From contig NW_025931721.1 in the NCBI RefSeq assembly GCF_000764305.2, positions 6,083 to 70,082 on the forward strand: 64,000 nucleotides of DNA, in the 5' to 3' direction. This DNA is from Hyalella azteca. Taxonomy: Eukaryota; Arthropoda; Malacostraca; Amphipoda; Hyalellidae. Positions 1 through 11,300 of the stretch are shown here, in pieces (position 1 is the stretch's first letter; every line of letters begins with the position of its first letter). The position numbers and the translations under genes are program-made. The notes under the pieces were generated by a model. It was not told the DNA's origin and searched no databases. It saw nothing but the letters and a program-made list of their open reading frames with translations.

Positions 1-308
1 CCAACACTCTAAAGAACCGAACCACTCACCCAACACTCTAAAGAACCGAACCACTCACCCAACACTCTAAAGAACCGAACCACTCACCTAACACTCTAAA
101 GAACCGAACCGCTCACCCAACACTCTAAAGAACCGAACCACTCACCCAACACTCTAAAGAACCGAACCACTCACCCAACACTCTAAAGAACCGAACCGCT
201 CACCCAACACTCTAAAGAACCGAACCACTCACCCAACACTCTAAAGAACCGAACCACTCACCTAACACTCTAAAGAACCGAACCGCTCACCCAACAGTCT
301 AGAGAACC
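1..308. repeat. 29-bp satellite/minisatellite at window edge
   Basis: About ten head-to-tail copies of a 29-bp unit beginning CCAACACTCTAAAGAACCG; the array runs off the left edge. Variants recur regularly: the CCGCTC variant appears near 110, 197 and 284, an 87-bp spacing, so three units form a higher-order unit. The last copy is diverged (CAACAGTCTAGAGAACC). Confidence 0.95.
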
Positions 309-777
309 ATTAACACAAAACATTAATAAAATAAAGTAATAAAGTCAAGAATTTGAAAGTAAAGACAATAGCCAAAAAGTTCACCATTTATTTACTTTTA
401 AATTACTGGTGAATTTGAGACTTAAGCAGCCATGGCAAGTAATCTCAATACTTATATCCGATCAAAGTAATAAAGTAATTAAAATAAAGTAATTAAAATA
501 AAGTAATTGCTTCGCAAACATAAACAAATTGCGCCGCTGCTGCGTTTTCCGGAAGGGCGCACACACACAAAGAAATGAGCGAGACTTTGTCCAAAAAGCG
601 ATGCCGTTTTCTTCCCTGAGTGTGAGTCGTCTTGACTCAGTTTGGCCCAGCAAATGCTACATCTGTTCTCAGCTTGTGCTATGGGTAGGTATTGTGTGTC
701 ACTGTTTGGACAAGCTGATACATTTATTTGTATGAGTGCATGGACTCCTATAGCATTCATACCAAACCAAACTGTTT
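309..777. repeat. AT-rich spacer with a foldback-family copy (about 582-715)
   Basis: From about 582 (ACTTTGTCCAAAAAGCG) to about 715 (GTCACTGTTTGGACAAG) the sequence has the ends and the inner segment (GACTCAGTTTGGCCCAGCAAA) of the dispersed foldback family described at 23776-23942. AATAAAGTAATTAAAATAAAG repeats precede it (near 475-505). No gene is seen. Confidence 0.6.
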
Positions 778-935
778 GGCATGTGGGGAAGAGTGGGGAA
801 GAGGAGTGGGGAAGAGGAGAGTGGGGAAGAGGAGTGGGGAAGAACGGGGAAGAGGAGAGTGGGGAAGAGGAGAGTGGGGAAGAGGAGAGTGGGGAAGAGG
901 AGAGTGGGGAAGAGGAGAGTGGGGAAGAGGATAAT
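778..935. repeat. 15-bp purine minisatellite
   Basis: Copies of GGGGAAGAGGAGAGT, irregular at first and exact from about 850 on. Every frame reads as low-complexity Gly/Glu or Arg peptide, so it is not taken as coding. More G/A-rich DNA follows to about 1030. Confidence 0.9.
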
Positions 936-1239
936 GTCTAAGTGCAGAGAGTGGGAGGAGGTAGATGGTAAGGAGGAGGGAGAGGGAGGGGAGAGGGAGG
1001 GGAGAGGGAGGGAGTGGGGGTAGGGGGAGCATCCGTTCCCCGGGGGGCAGTAGCTGGGACAAAGAGAGCGCCGCCCCCTCCACAGCTACTCTGCCTGCAA
1101 CATCTCCTCCCCCTTCTCTTCTTCTTCTTTTTCCCTTTCTCTTTCCCCTTATTTTATTCTGTTTTCCCCGTTCTCTTCTTCTCCTCTTTCACCTTCTCTT
1201 CATCTTCTTTTTCTCTTCTCTTTCCCCTTATTTTCTTCT

Positions 1240-1657
1240 CTTCTCCCCCCTTCTCTTCTTCTCCCTTCCCTTCCTTTCCTTTCCCTTCTTCTCCCTTCCC
1301 TTCCTCTCCCTTCCCTTCTTCTCCCTTCCCTTCTTCTCCCTTCCCTTCTTCTCCCTTCCCTTCTTCTCCCTTCCCTTCTTCTCCCTTCCCTTCTTCTCCC
1401 TTCCCTTCTTCTCCCTTCCCTTCTTCTCCCTTCCCTTCTTCTCCCTTCCCTTCTTCTCCCTTCCCTTCTTCTCCCTTCCCTTCTTCTCCCTTCCCTTCTT
1501 CTCCCTTCCCTTCTTCTCCCTTCCCTTCTTCTCCCTTCCCTTCTTCTCCCTTCCCTTCTTCTCCCTTCCCTTCTTCTCCCTTCCCTTCTTCTCCCTTCCC
1601 TTCTTCTCCCTTCCCTTCTTCTCCCTTCCCTTCTTCTCCCTTCCCTTCTTTTCCNTT
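1240..1657. repeat. 15-bp polypyrimidine minisatellite
   Basis: About 25 almost identical copies of CTCCCTTCCCTTCTT inside a roughly 550-bp pure-pyrimidine strand that starts near 1100. Such homopurine/homopyrimidine DNA can adopt triplex (H-DNA) structure. A single N at 1655 marks the edge with unique DNA. Confidence 0.95.
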
Positions 1658-2381
1658 TCCAGGATAACACTCTTTTTCTGCATAAATGTGATCATTAAAA
1701 ACCTGGAGGGATTAGGTTTTACAACATTTTTCTTAGCTAGCAAAAATTATAAATAGTGAATAGTTTGACCGTTTACTATGATAATAACGAACATGTTCTT
1801 TATATGACAATTGAATATGTTGTTTTTGCGATCTGGAATGATATAAATTTCCATCACTCGGTAAAATTTAAGTATTTTACATAATGGATAAGTTTTATTT
1901 GTAATAACGTAATTTTTGTTCAAAACTTTTTTCGAATTTAGCTTTTCCAGCTGTCCAATAATTGGTTTAAAAGAACAGTCAACAAGTCTTAAACTTTCTC
2001 TAAATCAATTTGAATATTTTAGATTGTACGTACGAGTTTGAAATTGTAACATAAATAATATACATACAAATTTAATATAATAACAGATAAATAATGCATA
2101 AGAGTTCGACGAGTATACCGAGAGAAATAAGTGAGACTTGTCCAAATCACGATTCACTTTTAGCCAATGCGTGCATGGGTCAGCCTGGCTCGGTAAAAAG
2201 GCGTATCAGTGCTACATCCACCACTCTCGTGCAGTGTATAAGACAGTGAGTCACTATTTGAACAATGCGACCCATTAATTTTCGTGAGTGAATTAATAGC
2301 TGAATATTCCAAATAACCTCAACCACTGTTGAACACCTTTAATTTACCCATAATACACCTTTAATTTACCCATAATCTCAC
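1658..2381. other. AT-rich spacer with a foldback-family copy (about 2128-2265)
   Basis: AT-rich DNA without a gene. About 2128-2265 is another foldback copy: it begins GAGACTTGTCCAAATC, contains AAAAAGGCGTATCAGTGCTAC, and ends GTCACTATTTGAACAATG. The rest holds nothing I recognise. Confidence 0.6.
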
Positions 2382-2578
2382 CTGTCTGAAGAATCAGCCG
2401 AATCATCTTTAGAGAACTGCTGCCGCATGACCCCATTGACCTCGTGCTTAGCGATGTCTTGGAACTCTGAGGACGACGAACTGTTCGAATTGCCATCGAA
2501 ATTTTTCTCTTCGTTACAAACAGTTTCGGACTTCGACCGCATGGAGAGAACGTCCGAAGATCTAAGTTTAGCCTTCAT
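2382..2578 (-). CDS. candidate first coding exon, Ser-rich, unknown protein
   Basis: On the minus strand an ATG at 2578 opens 65 codons and runs to a canonical donor (CAGACAG|GTGAGA) at 2382/2381, leaving phase 2. The peptide begins MKAKLRSSDVLSMRSK, has a run of five serines after FDGNSN, and ends in acidic Ser-rich sequence (KDDSADSSD). Codon use and GC content exceed the AT-rich flanks, which together with the donor supports a real exon. The rest of the gene should lie at lower coordinates or off the window; no acceptor-linked partner exon was recognised between 1 and 2380. There is no recognisable domain and the sequence looks disordered. It could also be a chance ORF. Confidence 0.4.
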
Positions 2579-3560
2579 TTTCACGGCGTTCCCTAACGTT
2601 CACCTTTCTTTCTTTTAGAACGCTTTTGGGGTGTCGTTAAGTAAGGATATTAATAAGCGATGTATATTAATCAGCCGCTAATGATTAAAGCGGCTTGCTT
2701 AGTCTGCAGTTGCAGAAATGATATATGTGGTATAATACACTACGCTTGTCACATGGCCACTGAAGATAATGAAACTGCAAGTGGAAATAAAAAAATTACA
2801 ATTTTTTCACACAATAGAAACTTTGATCGGAAAATTTTTCACACAATAGAAACTTTGATCGGACAAGGCATAGAAAAAAACACGACTACCACACAATCAA
2901 GATTAGAATTTTCATTAATTTATTGTAGCGATTTTTTCAAACAGTAGAGTTTTAGTATGGTAATATAGATTCTAAATGGTTATACATGGTTATATAGATA
3001 TGGTAATATAGATTCTAAAATTCAATAATATACCACTGACAGATCATAAATTCTTCGAGTTAGCATTTATTCATAGAAATTTCAGTAGGTTCCGATCCAT
3101 TGAAAAGATATTCTTTTATTAACGGACTTCAGTTTCAAAATAATAACTGGATTCAAGATAACGGCATTGGAATCAGGGGATTATCAAATTCCAGGATAAT
3201 CTTCAGCAAAATTCTGGTTGCCAGGCTTTAAAAAATTCACATAAATTGAATCTATTTTATACTATTTATTTGTTTCTTTATTTCAAGTCTGTCAGTGTAA
3301 ATATATTTAAGTTATCATAAAAATAACTTGGGCGAATTATCTAGTTAAAAAATTCAATTATTAATGTAAGAATTTAAAATCTATGCAAAGAAGGAATGTT
3401 TTGATTTAACTAACAAGCTGAATGCAAACTTTATTCCAAAACTACAACTCAATTAAAATCGAATTTCAAAATTAATGTTTAATGTGAATTACATGTTAAA
3501 TGTAGCTTTCGGCAGGTCTTTCTTTGCATAAAAGTTACTTTAGTTTGAAAATTTTCATCG
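2579..3560. other. AT-rich intergenic DNA
   Basis: No gene is recognised. A short direct repeat of ACACAATAGAAACTTTGATCGG occurs near 2810-2865, and GGTTATATAGATATGGTAATATAG-like duplications near 2955-3015. Confidence 0.5.
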
Positions 3561-3890
3561 GGATAAGGGCTCTTAGATCTCAAGGATTACCGGGCTCTTA
3601 GATCTCAAGGATGACAGGACTCTTAGATCTCAAGGATTACCGGGCTCTTATATCTCACAGATTAGAGGGCTCTTAGATCTCAAGGATTACCGGGCTCTTA
3701 GATCTCAAGATTGCATGACTCTTAGTTCTCAGGGATTACAGGGCTCTTAGATCGCAAGTATTACAGTGCTCTTAGATCTCAAGATTACAGGACTCTTAGA
3801 TCTCAAGAATTACCGGGCTCTTAGATCTCAAGGATTACCGGGCTCTTAGTTTTCAAGGACTACAGGGCTCTTAGTTCTCAGAATATGTAT
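3561..3890. repeat. about 25-bp diverged minisatellite
   Basis: About 13 diverged copies of GGGCTCTTAGATCTCAAGG plus ATTAC, varying at the 3' part of the unit (ATTACC, ATGACA, ATTACA). The divergence suggests an old array. No coding content. Confidence 0.9.
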
Positions 3891-4225
3891 AATCAAGGCA
3901 CTGCAGAGTTACGGTCAAGCTCAGGGCCCATACTTTCAAAAAAAGTTAAGAGATCGTAAGTTCATCAGCCAATCATTGACGGCCTTTCAAGCAAAATTCA
4001 CCAATCATAGACAAGAAAATAGAGCGTAAGTACTTACGTTCACTTAGCGACTTTTGAAAGTATGGCCCCAGATTTCTACCAATTTCTGTTATGTTATGCT
4101 GTAGCAGGTCTAACGGAAAAATCGATAGATTAATCAGTACGGGAGCTTTAGGAATAATTATATTACGTATAAATTGTATACTCGTCGATACCTTTACTGC
4201 TGGTCATCTTGTGTATTATATAAAA
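3891..4225. other. unannotated spacer
   Basis: No gene seen. Near 3925-4070 an imperfect inverted pair (CCATACTTTCAAAA ... TTTTGAAAGTATGG) suggests a small foldback element of about 145 bp. Confidence 0.45.
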
Positions 4226-4229
4226 AATA

Positions 4230-4322
4230 TAACTCAGTAGGTACTCCCTGCAGTGAGTGACAGAGAGCGCATTTTCTCGTCGACGAAAACGTGAAGTCAC
4301 GGACAGACAGACAGACAGTTCC
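4230..4322. repeat. dispersed repeat, inverted relative to 12975-13090
   Basis: The segment around GAGAGCGCATTTTCTCGTCG, followed by GAAGTCACGGACAGACAGAC, reappears as its reverse complement near 12990-13085. It is a dispersed family whose type cannot be decided from two copies. Confidence 0.75.
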
Positions 4323-6148
4323 GCTTACCTCATGAAAAGAAACTTATATCTCAAGTGGTCACTGCACGAGAAAGCAATAAAACAATAAAATTGCAATCTA
4401 TAAACGAAAATTCGATTTTCTTTATCTACTTTTGATAGGGCGCGTGAACTAAAGAGAAGTTCGAGCTGCGACAGTGTACTTCGCTACTCTTTAACTGTAG
4501 AGATGTGATGCCCCAACCTGCAGCCTGGTCAGATCGATGATGCCGGGGTCTTGGATACTTCACACCCGCACGGGCCATTCACAGTAAAAGCAAAGCAACG
4601 AAAGAAAGCAAAGAGCAAATTAACTCGAACTGAAGGTAACACTGACACCGCAGGCAGAGCAAGAGAGGACAATGACTCGCGCAATAACAACAAAAAAAAG
4701 AAACGAAAAAGAGCCCATCAAAACAAAACGCTGCGCGTCTGGCAACCAGTCCCGAGCAACATTTTTGTCGAGGCCTTTCGCCCAATGAAAACCTGAGCAA
4801 CAAAAAACTATCGAGCGAGTTCATTGAGCGCGGGATAAACATAACATACCTCTTTTGTAACTCTTATAATATTTTACGAAAGTATATAATAAATTAGGCT
4901 CGGTTGGGTAAGGTTGGAATGTCTGAACTCTAGCGCAAACTCCTAGTATGAATCGCGCCCTTTAATACGTCAGAAAAAAAGATCTGGAGGTTTCAGGTTC
5001 ATAAACCTATCGGATTGATGGTCTTCAATTTAGAAAAAAATTCGTTTACCGACATTATTACAGTAACGAGCAAGAACTGCGACTTCAACACACTCAACTG
5101 AGACGAATACAACTAAAGAATCAAACAATGTATTTGCAGCAGTCACTATGAGAATAACCCGCACCACCCAGAGAGCATTAGACACACACCACATGTTCCT
5201 AGCCTCATGCCCCAGCCAGTACTGAGACTGAGAGCAGGCGTCTGCACACAGCACGTAGCCGCCTAGCAGAATTAGGCGGACTCATGCATGCACAACCTTG
5301 GCAAGATTCAATAAATGTTAGGAGTTTATATAGTTTAAATTATAAAATATAATAATAAATATCATTCTTCACACATTTTTTCGTTTCATTTGGTGATGAA
5401 ATGGCATTCGAACGCGTTTCGTTAAATACCAAGCGAAACCTACAGCGTTCAGAAATTATCCTGAATGTGAGTAGCCGCAAGTGAACGTTGCCGAGCAGCA
5501 ACATCTTGTGGACGCTGGCATGATCCAACAACACGCGCGTCCGGTCGCCACACTGTCTCACTGAATATTATTATGTCTAGGGCGTTTCAGAGAAGCTGCA
5601 TGCATATTGATGTATATCGAGAGCCGAGTTAACATTAAAGCAAATAATTGAGTACGAGTAACACTAGTACAAAAACGAGTGACTCTTACAAATTCACATA
5701 CTTCGGAAAGTTCAACTCAACTTTTCTCGCCGAGTTATAAATTCTAAAAGCAACAACGGAATGTTACCCTTACCTCCGCGTGCTTGATGTGAAGCACTAT
5801 ATTTCAATTTCCTCTATCAATTCCATCGCGTCTGGCATTATCTCGAAGTAATTGATATACTTTTACGAATTTCACCAAGTAACACAGAGATATGTTAAGG
5901 CAATAAAACACAAAGGTATATTATAGATATATTGGGGCATGGTTGGACTATATTCTACTAGTTCAACCATGTATTGGGGTAACGTAACACAGAGAGGCAT
6001 GCTGTTGGTTCACTTTTTTTTAAGACGGAAGTTTTCTTGACTTGGGTGATAAGGAGGGCGGCGGCGAATGCCGCGTGCGTATATAGGTTGGGCTCTACCT
6101 TAATACACAACAATGTCGCAATTTACAATAGATTGAAATATCCTTCAA
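4323..6148. other. intergenic DNA, no gene recognised
   Basis: Several short open frames exist, including a Lys/Arg-rich 81-codon frame at 4551-4796 that might be a retroelement ORF remnant, but none shows a domain, a splice context or a flanking partner. A short inverted pair GGTTGGACTATA / TAGTTCAACCATG lies near 5942-5972. Confidence 0.4.
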
Positions 6149-6174
6149 TTATATATATATATATATATATATAT
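6149..6174. repeat. (AT)n microsatellite
   Basis: About 13 uninterrupted AT dinucleotides. Confidence 0.95.
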
Positions 6175-6239
6175 GAAAGTTATATTCACAACCTATGAGC
6201 GATGAGCTATTCACAAGCATTTACAGCTCACAACCATTC

Positions 6240-6530
6240 CTCATCGCTACGGATTGGACTCCCTGCAGCATATATCTTCTAACTGCCGGATTTGTCTTAA
6301 CTTTGAGAAAGTTTTCCGTGTGATTTTTCTTGCTCAAAATTCTACTGTTATTTTATATTTGTGTATATTATGTACTTATTTCGACCTAAATTTCAATATT
6401 TAATGCTTCTTGTTAATTTGAAAATTACTGTTTGTTGCATCCGAAACGTCGTTAAAAAACTAAAGCTATTTCCTGAAACGTGCCTTTCGCTATACTAACG
6501 TCATCCAATTAGATGAATATATAAAATTAG
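6240..6530 (+). mobile_element. decayed Penelope-type terminal fragment
   Basis: This segment is homologous to 7655-7910. It carries the pattern TTGAAAAT-stem-CCGAAACGTCG (about 6415-6460), the form seen in the terminal repeats of many Penelope-like elements, where it is part of a hammerhead-type motif. No RT or endonuclease reading frame accompanies it. The assignment rests on this motif and on homology to the inverted-repeat locus next door. Confidence 0.5.
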
Positions 6531-6537
6531 TCAAATA

Positions 6538-6868
6538 TACAGGGTGTTTCAGAATTAAGTAACCCTTTTAATTTGTTAATAAATAAAAAACTAAGAACGT
6601 TATGAAGTTGAAACTTGTTTTATTTAAAAGAAGAACATTTTCATGGTTATATTGCATCATAGTTACGTCATTATCCTGTATAGCTTGCTAAATTTGTGTT
6701 TAATTATCAAGCCTTAAATTTTCATCATGATTCGCTACAGCAAAGAAGAAAGAACAAAAATTATCGCTACAGTCAATAACGATGTCAATAACAGAAGTTC
6801 AACGTGATTACAGGATCCATTTCAAAACAAGGATCCTTCAAAAAACACATTTNTGGGCCCATTTTGAC
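6538..6868 (+). mobile_element. probable DNA-transposon 5' fragment, cut by adapter
   Basis: It starts with ACAGGGTGTTTCAGAATTAAG, a form typical of terminal sequences of DNA transposons. At 6727 a short frame begins with MIRYSKEERTKIIA and soon stops, resembling the helix-turn-helix start of a transposase. It ends near a single N (6853) and the sequencing adapter at 6869, so the true right flank is unknown. Confidence 0.35.
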
Positions 6869-6906
6869 CTGTCTCTTATACACATCTAGATGTGTATAAG
6901 AGACAG
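6869..6906. other. Nextera mate-pair junction adapter (assembly artefact)
   Basis: CTGTCTCTTATACACATCT is followed directly by its exact reverse complement, AGATGTGTATAAGAGACAG. This 38-bp inverted pair of Tn5 mosaic ends is the circularisation junction of Nextera mate-pair libraries and is not genomic. Sequence on the two sides need not be contiguous in the genome. Confidence 0.97.
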
Positions 6907-7045
6907 CTCTATAGGCGTCTAATTCACATCATACATTCCTCATTAGTTGTACCTTTAAACAAAACAAAGAACCACCTCGTATCAATTAAAACTTCATCAA
7001 AAATTTAGTTTAAAAAAAGTGGGGGGCGCGCTGCCCCACGTTGCC

Positions 7046-7860
7046 CTATATTTAAAGACGTTTCGAATGTATCAACATTCATTTTCAAGCTAACAGAAGC
7101 ATTGAGAAATGGAATTTTGTTTTAGATAAGTACATAATACACGTAAATAGGATACAGCAATGAAATGCTAAACGGAAAATGACTCTGAAAACGATCTCGA
7201 AGTTTAGTTAATTTAGGAAGCTTGCAGCAAATAGATGTTGGAATCGGCCAACCAGCGTCGGTCGGTTAATGTTGGGCACCACTGCATGACGATGCTGGTG
7301 GGTTCCTCCAGCACTGCATGACGATGCTGGTGGGTTCCTCCCGCACTGCATGATGCTGGTGGGTTCCTCCAGCACTGCATAACGATGCTGGTGGGTTCCT
7401 CCAGCACAGTGAGAGCGACGGTCTTGTGAGCTTATCTCAAGAGGTTTCTCTGTCCTCCAGACTGTAGGTGGCAGGTGAGACGGTCTCAATGTCTTAGTTG
7501 TTAGTCCAATAACCTCAATGTAGTCCAAATGATGAAGAAGTGTACAGCCTTCTCCTTTACGAGCTCACAAGACCGTCGCTCACACTGCGCTGGAGGAACC
7601 CACAAGTTTCGTTATTATGCAGCGGCGCCCAATATTAACCGACATACGATTGCTGGCCGATTCCAGCAAACTGTTTTGAAACTACCGAAATTATCTGAAC
7701 TTTGAGATAGTTTTCGGAGTCATTTTCCGTTTAAAATTTCCTTGTAGTATCCTATTTACATTCATTATGTACTTATGTCCACCAAAATTTCATTCTTCAG
7801 TGCTTTTATTAACTTGAAAATGAATGTTGATACATTCGAAACGTCGTTAAATATATTATA
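7046..7860. mobile_element. large inverted repeat (Penelope-type ends) with a minisatellite in its left arm
   Basis: The left arm (about 7046-7440) is inverted in the right arm (about 7555-7855). GACGTTTCGAATGTATCAAC pairs with GTTGATACATTCGAAACGTC, and CGGTCTTGTGAGC near 7420 pairs with GCTCACAAGACCG near 7560. The outer ends carry the GAAACGTC motif. No RT frame remains, so this is a foldback or composite terminal repeat without its coding core. Confidence 0.7.
7280..7410. repeat. about 31-bp minisatellite
   Basis: Four copies of a unit around ACGATGCTGGTGGGTTCCTC, one with a short deletion. The other arm of the inverted repeat has only one related copy (near 7590), so expansion took place in the left arm only. 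Confidence 0.9.
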
Positions 7861-8076
7861 AATCCTTGCTAAGACCTGCCTTTTTATCTGTTAACGTCAT
7901 CTGAAGAATTTTTATTCCCTGCAAATCGGAATATAAAACATTCTCTGCTTATTATTCGTACATTTTCATAATTATCCACATTTGTTCCCAAAAAAGCTGG
8001 AATTTTTTTGAGCACCTTGCAGGGTTGGCAATGATTAAATCAAAATGATTAAATCATGTGATTAAATCACTTGANG
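7861..8076. other. AT-rich spacer
   Basis: Nothing recognised. A short internal repetition of AAATCATGTGATTAAATCA lies near 8040-8068, and a single N at 8075 sits at the edge of the next dispersed repeat. Confidence 0.4.
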
Positions 8077-8690
8077 TATTTATAGTGCTAGGCTTCAGAA
8101 AAACAAAAAATCAATATACTAACTTCCACTAGTGTATTTTTACTTAAAATAATGTAAAAAAATTCTTTGCGGTTGAAATACGCTAGAGCATCGCGCAACG
8201 CCATCCCTTGATGGCGTTGCGTTAGCATATCTTCGCGATGAAGTTTTCAACGAAAATTAAAACTCTGATAATTAATTGTGAATGCGTAAAGTTTAACCAA
8301 TATGAGGTAGTTCAATGAACATGAAGTTTTATTTTTCTCCAAAACCTTTAGTTTTCCAAGTCGCGGAGACCTCAATGCTCGTGTAGTGATGATCTTTAGA
8401 CGGTGAACTTAAGAGCACGAACGAGTGGGATGCTCTGGCCCACTCACGCTCGCCCCGAGTGGCGAGTGGGAGACATTTGCTCATATACGAGTAGCCTGGG
8501 TGGTGAGTGGAAGATATTGATGCTCTCATTCTCATGATGAGTTTTAGTGGTTAGTGATCACAGTCACAGTTAGTGACTGTGAACCCCTCATAATGAGCCT
8601 CATTCGTTAGTGGGAGGCATTGACCTCCTCATAATGAGCCTCATTCGTTAGTGGGAGGCATTGACCCCCTCATAATGAAATACATTATAC
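8077..8690. repeat. dispersed repeat unit, copy 1
   Basis: TATTTATAGTGCTAGGCTTC begins a segment that recurs at 10127-10960 in the same order: GCGGTTGAAA near 8170, AAGTCGCGGAGACCTCAA near 8358, and the CGAGTGGGATGCTC / CATAATGAG block. The second copy carries extra DNA. The end of this copy holds about two units of the 37-bp minisatellite that is expanded at 10923. Confidence 0.85.
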
Positions 8691-10126
8691 GTCATAAAAA
8701 ATTAATCATGTATGTAATACTAATAAAGATTATGCTATTTGACAAATATCCCCGCTACAATGGCTAAATTTTATAAATTCGGAGTTATAGTTTTATTCAA
8801 AAATGTTAGGGAGCCACTTATCTCATTGATAACTCGGGATTTTATTCCTTTAAATTGTTACAGGAACAGTTAGTCTAAAGTTATGAAAAAAACAACTGCT
8901 ACAAGAATTCTACATTTAGATAAATTGATGAAGTCACTGAAGTGGGAGTGCTGGTCGACATAAAAACTAATTTGACTAACCACTAACCGTTGGTCGATAA
9001 ATTTACGGAAGTTTGGATTTAAGGAATTAATGTGACGTGAGTTAACTCGAAATGTGTTTCAAGAAGCAGCAATACGATGAAGACTCAAGCAGAACTTATG
9101 CAGCTACGCTAGAAGTGTACTTAGACCGCTACGTGTGCTTTGGTCGCAACGTGTACTAAGATAAGTCAAAGAACAGGTCAATTCAGAAGGCAATATTCCT
9201 TCTGGGGTTCGATATGGAGAGACATGGCAAGATATTTATGCATATTCAATTTAGTTGCTTGCACATAATATGTTCAAATTGCTGTCCCATGCATTGTTTT
9301 TCGATGGTATGCGCTTATCAAAGCTCAATCTGGAACGGAGCTAATGAAACTCGTCCCACCCGCCCGCCTGCATTTGGCGCTGCGCTTTCCCTTTCTATGT
9401 AGTACATATTCTACGATACTTTACTTTATACACATTCATCTCAAACTGAAATATTCATCTCACATTATAAGTAGATTTTTACAAACAATGCTGATCTATT
9501 ACTTACACTGAATATATTTACGAACTTGCATAATGCGGAAATTCTTGAGCAGAGTGTCAGGTGGTCGCAAGGTCTTCCAGTCTTCTGGTACGATTGACGA
9601 ACGGCAGTCAGTGTGTCTGGAAAGTTCGTTGCGTGATGTTGTCGCTTCTGCGACTGTGGCACCAAATCTTTACATAAAACCCAAATATCGGGTCCATGTT
9701 AGGATCCTGATTTCTAAACAACACATTTCTTGAAAATTAATAGTGAATATTTTATTTGGTTGAGACACTGACAAGACTTGTGCAATGTAAAAGTGAACGT
9801 AGTTTGACCGCTCGTATTGTTGGCGGTTGACTGCCAGTCTAGTGCATGAAAGGCGACCGCGATTTAAAGCGCACCTGGATCATATACGTATATCACACTG
9901 CATATATCTCATAAGTGTCTTTATGCACGCCAAACTTTCCGTAATTTGTTATGGTTTTATTTCCGTAAGAAATAGTTACATTTTTACTTATTGATATTGA
10001 AGACTCGCATTCATTTTTTAAATGCAGTTATTCTCTCATTGTTCTACAAGTATTATAGATTCTCTAAAAAATTCATGCCAAGCTAGTGTTTTGACACGAT
10101 AGGCATTGTTGATTCCCGCCCCTATG
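8691..10126. other. intergenic DNA, no gene recognised
   Basis: Short open frames at 9214-9402 and 9533-9733 have no domain and no convincing splice context. No repeats of note. Confidence 0.4.
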
Positions 10127-10922
10127 TATTTACAGTGCTAGGCTTCAGAAAAACAAACAATTCAATATACTAACTTCCACTAATGTATTTTTACTTAAAC
10201 CCTTTCTGACGATAATTTGTTGAGATCATTTGTCAGTTATTCCGGCAACGATTGAACGTTTATGAATTTTTTGTCTGTTTGGTATGTGTGAATCTTTTTG
10301 CCTGTTTGGAATGTGTTAATTTTTCGTCTGCTTAGAATCTGCCTTTAGATATCGGGAAGAAGTCTTAAACGATCCCATTAGCTTAAGATAATAACATTGA
10401 ATAGTTGATAATAAGTAGAATGAAAAATATTTCTAACCCTTTTTCAATTATCGGTATGAGATACGCGATCTATTGTCACACATTTTGTTACACGGGATTG
10501 CAGGCAATTCTGATTTCGTACGGAATGTACAAAATAATGTAAAAAAATTGTTTGCGGTTGAAAAACGCTATCTCTTGATGGACAAAACATGCAAATCTTC
10601 ACGATGAAGTTTTCCACGAAAATTAAAACTCTGATAATTAATTGGGAATGCGTAAAGTTTACCCATGCAATATGAAGTAGTTCAACGAACATGAAGTTTT
10701 ATTTTCTCCAAAACCTTTGGTTTTCAAGTCGCGGAGACCTCAACGCTCGTGTAGTGATGATCTTTATACGGTGAATTACTTTATACGGTGAATTACTTTA
10801 TACGGTGAATTACTATACGGTGAATTACGAAGCACGAACGAGTGGGATGCTCCGGCCCACTCACGCTCGCCCCGAGTGGTGAGTGGGAGACATTGGTGGT
10901 ATCATAATGAGTTTTAGTGGTG
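10127..10922. repeat. dispersed repeat unit, copy 2, with inserted DNA
   Basis: Homologous to 8077-8560, but about 10200-10525 is absent from copy 1. The extra segment holds repeated motifs (GTCTGTTTGGTATGTGTGAA and relatives, 10275-10335) and may be an insertion. TTTATACGGTGAATTAC is reiterated four times near 10770-10830. Confidence 0.8.
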
Positions 10923-11300
10923 AGTGAAAGACTGTGAACCCCTCATAATGAGCCTCAGTTGTGAGTGGGAGGCATTGGCCTCCTCATAATGAGCCTCAGT
11001 TGTGAGTGGGAGGCATTGGCCTCATAATGAGCCTCAGTTGTGAGTGGGAGGCATTGGCCTCATAATGAGCCTCAGTTGTGAGTGGGGACATTGGCCTTCT
11101 CATAATGAGCCTCAGTTGTGAGTGGGAGGCATTGGCCTCCTCATAATGAGCCTCAGTTGTGAGTGGGAGGCATCGACCTCCTCATACTGAGCCTCATTTG
11201 TGAGTGGGAGGCATTGACCTCCTCATACTGAGCCTCATTCGTTTGTGGGAGGCATTAGACTCCTCATAATGGGCCTCAGTTGTGAGTTTGAGGCATATTA
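10923..11300. repeat. about 37-bp minisatellite
   Basis: About nine copies of a unit containing CATAATGAGCCTCAGTTGTG then AGTGGGAGGCATTGG. Only two or so units are present in the paralogous locus near 8600, showing locus-specific expansion. Confidence 0.93.

Noticed and set aside
1..308. Regularly spaced repeats resembling a CRISPR array
   Set aside because: Units are strictly head-to-tail without unique spacers, and the DNA is eukaryotic. The same holds for all other tandem arrays here.
4551..4796. Lys/Arg-rich 81-codon frame as a gene
   Set aside because: Low-complexity basic sequence without domain or splice context. A retroelement ORF remnant is possible but unsupported.
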